Positions 59,912 to 64,000 of a stretch of DNA of 64,000 nucleotides are shown here, in pieces. The notes beneath the pieces are model-generated. The model worked only from the letters and a program-made list of their open reading frames with translations, ran no database searches and was not told the origin of the DNA. The position numbers and the translations under genes are program-made. The stretch covers positions 2,357,501-2,421,500 of the forward strand of contig NZ_FSQT01000002.1 of NCBI RefSeq assembly GCF_900143515.1, given 5' to 3'. Origin of the DNA: Micromonospora cremea. Lineage in GTDB: Bacteria; Actinomycetota; Actinomycetes; Mycobacteriales; Micromonosporaceae. The first letter of the stretch is position 1, and the number at the start of each line of letters is the position of its first letter.

Positions 59912-60822
59912 TGGCGGTCCTCGACGCGCCGGCCGAACGGCCGGGCCGGATCAAGTCGTTCCTCAAGCTCGTCACCATCGAACACTCGGTCTTCGCGCTG
60001 CCGTTCGCGTACCTGTCGGCGCTGACCGCGATGCAGGTCAACGGCGGCCGGGTGCGCTGGATGGACCTGTTGCTGATCACCGTGGCGATGGTCGGGGCGC
60101 GGACGTTCGCGATGGCCGCCAACCGGATCCTCGACCGGCGGATCGACGCGCGGAACCCGCGTACCTCCGCCCGGGAGCTGGTCACCGGGGCGGTCAGCGT
60201 ACGAACGGCCTGGACCGGCGCGGCCGTCGCGCTGGTGGTCTTCCTCGCCGCCGCAGCCCTGCTCAACCCGCTCTGCCTGGTGCTGGCGCCGCTCGCCGTG
60301 GTGCCGTTGGTGGTCTACCCGTACGGCAAGCGGTTCACCAACTGGCCGCACGCCATCCTCGCGGTCGCCCAGGCGGTCGGCCCGGTCGGCGCCTGGTTGG
60401 CGGTCACCGGCACCCTGGACGGCTCCGGGCCGGCCTGGCTGCTCGGCGCGGCGGTCGGGCTGTGGATCGGCGGGTTCGACCTGATCTACGCCTGCCAGGA
60501 CGACGAGGTGGACCGGGAGATCGGCGTGCACAGCGTGCCCGCCCGGTACGGCCGGCGCTTCGCGCTGCACGCCTCCACCGTGGCGCACGTGGTGACCTTC
60601 GGGCTCTTCGTCTGGTTCGGAGCGGTGGTCGGGTTCGGCTGGCTCTGGTGGGTCGGTCTGGCGCTCACCGCGGTCGCGTTCGGCTACCAGCACCTGGTGG
60701 TCACCCCGACCGACCTGAGCAGGGTGAACCGGGCGTTCTTCACCGCCAACGGCTTCGTCGGCATCGCGCTGTTCGCCTTCGCCCTGCTCGACCTGGTGAT
60801 CCGGCTCGGCCTGCGGCCCTGA
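59911..60822 (+). CDS. mqnP: UbiA family prenyltransferase MqnP
   Basis: This is a 303-residue membrane enzyme with about nine helices. It attaches the polyprenyl chain to the naphthoate ring of menaquinone. The two Asp-rich, Mg-diphosphate-binding motifs are present: NRILDRRIDARNPRT (about 68-82) and YACQDDEVDREIGVHSVP (about 195-213). PYGKRFTNWPHAILAVAQA is another family segment. ATG at 59911 overlaps the UbiD stop by 1 nt. It is followed by the opposite-strand terpene synthase, whose stop lies within the repeat just after mqnP. Confidence 0.93.
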   Translation: MAVLDAPAERPGRIKSFLKLVTIEHSVFALPFAYLSALTAMQVNGGRVRWMDLLLITVAMVGARTFAMAANRILDRRIDARNPRTSARELVTGAVSVRTAWTGAAVALVVFLAAAALLNPLCLVLAPLAVVPLVVYPYGKRFTNWPHAILAVAQAVGPVGAWLAVTGTLDGSGPAWLLGAAVGLWIGGFDLIYACQDDEVDREIGVHSVPARYGRRFALHASTVAHVVTFGLFVWFGAVVGFGWLWWVGLALTAVAFGYQHLVVTPTDLSRVNRAFFTANGFVGIALFAFALLDLVIRLGLRP

Positions 60823-60849
60823 GGCCGCCCGCCCCGGCGCGCGCCGGTT

Positions 60850-60900
60850 GTTAAGAAGGGGCCCTTCCTCTAGCGGAGGCGTTAAGAAGGGCCCCTTCCT
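60850..60900. repeat. Double copy C of the short palindromic repeat
   Basis: Two 20-bp copies, GTTAAGAAGGGGCCCTTCCT (60850-60869) and GTTAAGAAGGGCCCCTTCCT (60881-60900), are in direct orientation 11 bp apart. They differ only in the centre. The first holds the TAA stop of the terpene synthase and the pair codes for most of its last 18 residues. Confidence 0.75.
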
Positions 60901-61858
60901 TGCCGGTGGGGTAGCGGCCGCTCTCCAGCGTCCACTCGATGGTGCCGCGCACCGCGTTGGCAACCCCGTCGAGGTGGTCGGTGACCGCCTCGTCCAGCGC
61001 CGGACCGAACGACGGCACCGTGGCCCGCAGCGCGACGAAGCGCCGCATCGACTCCTGCCAGCGCTCGGCCACCCGGCCCACCGCCTCCGCCGGCGACAGA
61101 CCCCACTCGTCCTGCATGGCCAGCACCAGGTTGTGCCCGCCCGCGGTGGCCCGGTCGCGGTCGAGCGACGCGAGGTCGTTGTACCAGGAGAGCAGGTCGT
61201 TGCCGGTGTGGGCGACCCGGCGCAGCAGCGGGTGGTGGTAGACCGGGTCGGGCAGCGACCGGCCGGTGACGAACTCCACCAGCGGGTACGACACGTCCGC
61301 CGCTGAGGTGGCGCGACGCAGCTCGACGTACTCGGTGACGCCGGGTCGGCGGCCGGCCTCCTTGTTGACCGCCTCCCGCCAGGTCCCGTCGAGGTGCCGG
61401 GCCACCGCGTCGGCGAAGCGCAGCCGCCACCGGGCCGGCATCCGGCGGCGCGGCTCGCGCCAGGCCAGCACCAGCAGCCGCCGTAGCGGACCGGTCAACC
61501 CGGCGTGTCGTGCCCGGGGACCGTCGTGCAGCAGCGCCAACGTGCCGTCACGCAGAGCGCGGATCTGCTCCGGAGCGAGCCGGCCCGGCCCGTCGCAGGC
61601 GTCGTCGACCAGGAAGAACCAGGTGAACAGTGCGGTCAGGCTCCGCAGGTCGGCCTCGGTGGCGTCCGGGTAGAGCCGGCCGGCGTACCGGGCGAAGGCT
61701 CCCCGGCTCAGCCGGTGCAGCGCGGCGTCGTCCAGCGGCAGGCCCAGCTCGGGCAGCAGGCGGAGCAGCCACTCGTGCACCCGGTCGGCGTGCGGCGAGA
61801 GCCGGGCCGGGATCGGACATTCGGCGCGCAGCGTCCAGAGGGCCTCGCCGGTCGTCAC
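60851..61858 (-). CDS. Class I terpene synthase
   Basis: This is a 335-residue soluble cyclase that would ionise a prenyl diphosphate (FPP or GPP) with Mg. The Asp-rich motif VDDACDG is at 85-90 and the NSE triad NDLLSWYND at 220-228 (N220, S224, D228). A probable pyrophosphate-sensor Arg lies at about 182, and the C-terminal W-x5-RY is at 309-316. All are correctly placed, so it should be active. GTG 61858 has AGGAGG 5 nt upstream. Right after the RY motif, the last 18 or so residues are encoded by the double repeat and look unrelated to the enzyme. The product cannot be predicted. Confidence 0.92.
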   Translation of the reverse strand: MTTGEALWTLRAECPIPARLSPHADRVHEWLLRLLPELGLPLDDAALHRLSRGAFARYAGRLYPDATEADLRSLTALFTWFFLVDDACDGPGRLAPEQIRALRDGTLALLHDGPRARHAGLTGPLRRLLVLAWREPRRRMPARWRLRFADAVARHLDGTWREAVNKEAGRRPGVTEYVELRRATSAADVSYPLVEFVTGRSLPDPVYHHPLLRRVAHTGNDLLSWYNDLASLDRDRATAGGHNLVLAMQDEWGLSPAEAVGRVAERWQESMRRFVALRATVPSFGPALDEAVTDHLDGVANAVRGTIEWTLESGRYPTGKEGALLNASARGRAPS

Positions 61859-62020
61859 CGATGCCTCCTGTGCGATCTGCTGTCGGTGCGAATGGCAACC
61901 GGCAGCATGCCAGGTCGACGGGATACGTAGGTACCCGCCGGACATCTCGGGCGAGCCACCGGGAAGCCGATCCCGGGGGTGCCCACCGGCGGACGATCCC
62001 CACCAGGCAGGCTGGGGGGC

Positions 62021-62650
62021 ATGCGGGAACCATGGGTGGTCGGGGTCTCCGGAGCCTCCGGTACGCCGTACGCGGCGGCCGTGGTCGGCGGGCTGCTCGA
62101 CGCGGGCGAACCGGTGGACCTGATCGTCTCCCGGGCGGCGCGGCTCACCGTGCTCGACGAGACCGGCCGGCCGTTCCGGGACGCGCACTGGGCCGAGGAC
62201 CTCGCCGCCTGGCTCGGCCGGGACCTGACCGGCGCGGACGTGCGGCACTGGCCGGCGGGAGACCTGGCGGCCGGCCCGAGCAGCGGTTCCTACCGGGTAC
62301 GCGGAATGGCCGTGATCCCGGCCAGCACGGCGGCGTGCGCGGGCATCGCGATCGGGCTCTCCAAGGACCTGTTGCAGCGTGCCGCCGAGGTCAACCTCAA
62401 GGAGCGTCGGCCGGTCGTGGTGGTGCCTCGGGAGACGCCGGTGACCCGCAGTCACCTGGAGCATCTGATTGCGCTGCACGACGCTGGTGCGGTGGTGCTG
62501 CCGGCCAGCCCCGGCTTCTACGGCGCGGGCGCGGCGGCCAGCGCGCAGCAGTTGGTCGACTTCGTGGCCGGCAAGGTGCTCGACGCGCTCGGCGTCCCGC
62601 ACACGCTGTTCCGACGCTGGTCCGGCCGGCTCGGCGCGGCCCGGAGCTGA
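62021..62650 (+). CDS. ubiX: Flavin prenyltransferase UbiX
   Basis: The product has 209 residues and prenylates FMN to prFMN, the cofactor of UbiD enzymes. WVVGVSGASGTPYAAAVVGG is the FMN-binding start, VIPASTAACAGIAIGLSKDL the dimer interface region, and RRPVVVVPRETPVTRSHLEHL the segment with Arg/Glu that binds dimethylallyl phosphate. ATG at 62021. It is separated from the UbiD and mqnP genes by the opposite-strand terpene synthase, but the three share a pathway and direction, so they probably formed one cluster before that gene was inserted or were always separate transcripts. Confidence 0.93.
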   Translation: MREPWVVGVSGASGTPYAAAVVGGLLDAGEPVDLIVSRAARLTVLDETGRPFRDAHWAEDLAAWLGRDLTGADVRHWPAGDLAAGPSSGSYRVRGMAVIPASTAACAGIAIGLSKDLLQRAAEVNLKERRPVVVVPRETPVTRSHLEHLIALHDAGAVVLPASPGFYGAGAAASAQQLVDFVAGKVLDALGVPHTLFRRWSGRLGAARS

Positions 62651-62750
62651 GCCCTCGGTTCAACCCGCCCGGTCACGCCCACGACGGGTGACCGAAGCGG
62701 GACGCGGACCGGACTCGTGCCCGGTCCGCGTAGCGTTTGTCCGCACCAGT

Positions 62751-63017
62751 TCAGTACATGCCGGCGTTGGCCGGACCCGGCCCGGTGGAGGCGGCCGGGC
62801 CCACGTTGCGTGGTTTTCCGACCTCGTCCACCTCGTCCAGCATGCCCTCCCCCTCAAGCAGGGCCCGCACCTCGGATTCCCGAAACCGGCGATGCCCGCC
62901 TGGAGTCCGGATGCTTCCTATCCGGCCGGCCGCCGCCCATCTCGTCACAGTCTTCGGGTCCACCCGAAACAGCGCGGCGACCTCACCTGGTGTCAGCAGG
63001 CGATCTCCAGTGTCCAC
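62751..63017 (-). CDS. bldC: BldC family MerR-like developmental regulator
   Basis: This is an 88-residue DNA-binding protein with a single winged helix-turn-helix as in MerR but without an effector domain. The core DRLLTPGEVAALFRVDPKTV, TRWAAAGRIGSIRTPGGHRR, FRESEVRALLEG is the BldC signature. Streptomyces BldC (68 residues) holds back entry into development; the protein here has an additional C-terminal tail of about 25 residues (DEVDEVGKPRNVGPAAS). GTG 63017 has GAGGAGG nearby. It diverges from an Lrp-type regulator across 270 bp. Presence of bldC supports a sporulating, filamentous relative. Confidence 0.92.
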   Translation of the reverse strand: MDTGDRLLTPGEVAALFRVDPKTVTRWAAAGRIGSIRTPGGHRRFRESEVRALLEGEGMLDEVDEVGKPRNVGPAASTGPGPANAGMY

Positions 63018-63286
63018 AGCCCCCTCCTCGCGTCGACGAAGCCCCTGGCTGAACACACTGCCCCCGGCTGGTGCGAGCCCAGAGCCGTCATGAGGGACGT
63101 ATGGCAATTACAGCACCAGGGACCTGGCCTGTCCGCCAAACGCGAGAAATGCACTGAGTGGTGAGTTAGTAAATGGTACTGGTGCAACCCCGACCTTCAC
63201 TGTCAGTTCTCGAACAGTTACTCACTGCTGAGTGCAACGGATGCCGAAGGCATCGCGTTACGCCCAACCGGATAAGGTCACTCTCC

Positions 63287-63745
63287 GTGGACGCCATCGA
63301 CCTCAGCCTCGTCGACCTGCTGCGTGGAAACGCCCGCCTCTCGTACGCCGAGCTCGCCCGGCAGGTCGGTCTCTCCGCTCCGGCCGTGCACGAGCGGGTC
63401 GGCAAGCTGGAGAGCAGCGGCGTGGTCCGCGGCTATCGCGCGGACGTGGAGCCGGAGGCGATCGGGCTGGGTGTCACGGCGCTGATCGGCATCGTCGAGG
63501 ACTCCGGCGCGGACAGCGACGACATGCTCGAGTCGCTCCGGGTGCTGCCCGAGATCGAGTCCTGCTACTTCATGGCGGGTGTGGAGTCCTTCCTGCTCAA
63601 GGCGCGGGTCGGCACGATCGCCGAGCTGGAGCAGTTGATCGTGCGGCTGAACCGGACACCCGGGGTCGCCTCTACCCGTACCGCCATCGCGCTCTCCACG
63701 AAGTGGGAGAACCGCCCCCAGCCGGTCGGCCCGCCGGCCGCCTGA
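63287..63745 (+). CDS. Lrp/AsnC family transcriptional regulator
   Basis: This is a 152-residue regulator with an N-terminal AsnC-type HTH (LVDLLRGNARLSYAELARQV, GLSAPAVHERVGKLESSGVV, RGYRADVEPE) and a C-terminal RAM ligand-binding domain (LGVTALIGIVEDSG, PEIESCYFMAGVESFLLKAR). It probably forms octamers and senses an amino acid. I use GTG 63287 because TAAGGT (63273-63278) is positioned as a -10 and the GTG is about 8 nt beyond, indicating a leaderless start; longer in-frame reading upstream looks non-coding. It is divergent from bldC. Confidence 0.9.
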   Translation: MDAIDLSLVDLLRGNARLSYAELARQVGLSAPAVHERVGKLESSGVVRGYRADVEPEAIGLGVTALIGIVEDSGADSDDMLESLRVLPEIESCYFMAGVESFLLKARVGTIAELEQLIVRLNRTPGVASTRTAIALSTKWENRPQPVGPPAA

Positions 63746-63812
63746 CAGCGCGGCGGTGGGGCTCGGCCTCGTACCCGAAGGTCAGGGCGTTCGGCCACCA
63801 CCCCTCCCATGC

Positions 63813-63887
63813 GTCCTTTGCTCTGCTTACACCCACGCACCAGTGCGGGCCGCTCCGTGTTGCGTCCGCTGAAGCAGAGCAAAGGAC
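63813..63887. terminator. Long inverted repeat after the Lrp gene
   Basis: GTCCTTTGCTCTGCTT (63813-63828) pairs perfectly with AAGCAGAGCAAAGGAC (63872-63887) around a 43-nt loop. It follows the Lrp gene by 67 bp. The arms are AT-richer than the surrounding DNA. It may be a terminator or a copy of a dispersed repeat. Confidence 0.7.
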
Positions 63888-63968
63888 ACCGCCCTGCCCC
63901 GTACCCGCCCCTGGGGTGGGTCGGTTGGCCCTGGTGCCGTACCGGCGGCCGGCGGTAGCGTTTCGCCG

Positions 63969-64000
63969 ATGACCTCGCCGGAACGTGGAGCGGCAGTGGT
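63969..64000 (+). CDS. Start of an unidentified gene cut by the right edge
   Basis: ATG at 63969 opens a frame (MTSPERGAAV) that reaches the window end. TAGCGT at 63956-63961 would be its -10, and the ATG is 7 nt beyond it, which again suggests leaderless translation. Too short to name. Confidence 0.4.
   Translation, partial: MTSPERGAAV

Noticed and set aside
63018..63286. Specific operators in the bldC-lrp intergenic region
   Set aside because: Related words (GAGTGGTGAGTTAG and TTACTCACTGCTGAGT) are present and the region is AT-richer, but the symmetry is too poor to call a site.

Overview
The window is uniformly GC-rich and densely coded, with many GTG starts and 1-4 nt start/stop overlaps. 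Its gene content points to a filamentous actinobacterium: BldC, a MatAB-like pair, menaquinone genes of the futalosine branch, system II cytochrome c maturation, PadR/ABC cassettes and many SpoIIE/STAS regulators. The repeats and gene mix look like Micromonosporaceae, probably Micromonospora or a close relative. That placement rests on memory, not a database search.

Layout. 1-9.1 kb is the least regular part: a truncated P1 peptidase at the left edge, a metallo-hydrolase remnant, LtrA, a TetR/RidA divergent pair, a secreted GH31 glycosidase with a LacI-type operator, a GntR remnant, the 3' half of a tRNA, two small phage-like genes and an intact tRNA-Lys(TTT). 9.2-21.3 kb holds an SDR epimerase, a beta-helix lipoprotein, an Eis-like acetyltransferase, a PadR-ABC cassette, a PP2C phosphatase, an XRE-cupin/BenE pair, MscL and a GntR/CynX-type MFS pair. 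21.3-27.4 kb is a signalling block: a STAS protein, then a six-gene overlapping operon rsbR-rsbS-rsbT, an ATPase-SpoIIE protein, a histidine kinase and a REC-GAF-SpoIIE protein. This is a stressosome module with no sigma factor beside it.

27.5-34.7 kb holds an AraC regulator, a DinB-like protein, a second PadR-ABC cassette, a MatAB-like operon for an extracellular aminosugar glycan, and a 58-residue membrane protein. 34.7-46.1 kb holds an S9 oligopeptidase, a GlcE-like flavoprotein, a SpoIIE phosphatase, and a 1456-residue poly-HAMP hybrid kinase of the NIK1/Os-1 type coupled to a response regulator. 46.1-49.2 kb is a GbsR-like regulator with an ABC exporter. 49.4-55.9 kb runs from a STAS protein into hemL, a histidine phosphatase, a thioredoxin-like lipoprotein, ccdA, resB and ccsB (haem and cytochrome c maturation). 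56-64 kb holds MarR/CMD genes, a hydrolase, the UbiD-MqnP-UbiX menaquinone genes with a terpene synthase among them, BldC, an Lrp regulator and the start of one more gene.

Two patterns cut across the window. Several regulators start 7 nt after a -10 box (leaderless mRNA), with a palindromic operator over the spacer or -35. Intergenic repeats also recur: long-armed inverted repeats at three sites, and a short palindromic repeat (core GTTAACAAGGGGCCCTTCCT) at three loci, once inside ccdA and once, doubled, forming the C-terminus of the terpene synthase. The strongest candidates for something new are the stressosome operon with its built-in kinase and phosphatase pair, the poly-HAMP kinase, and the coding-sequence insertions of the short repeat.
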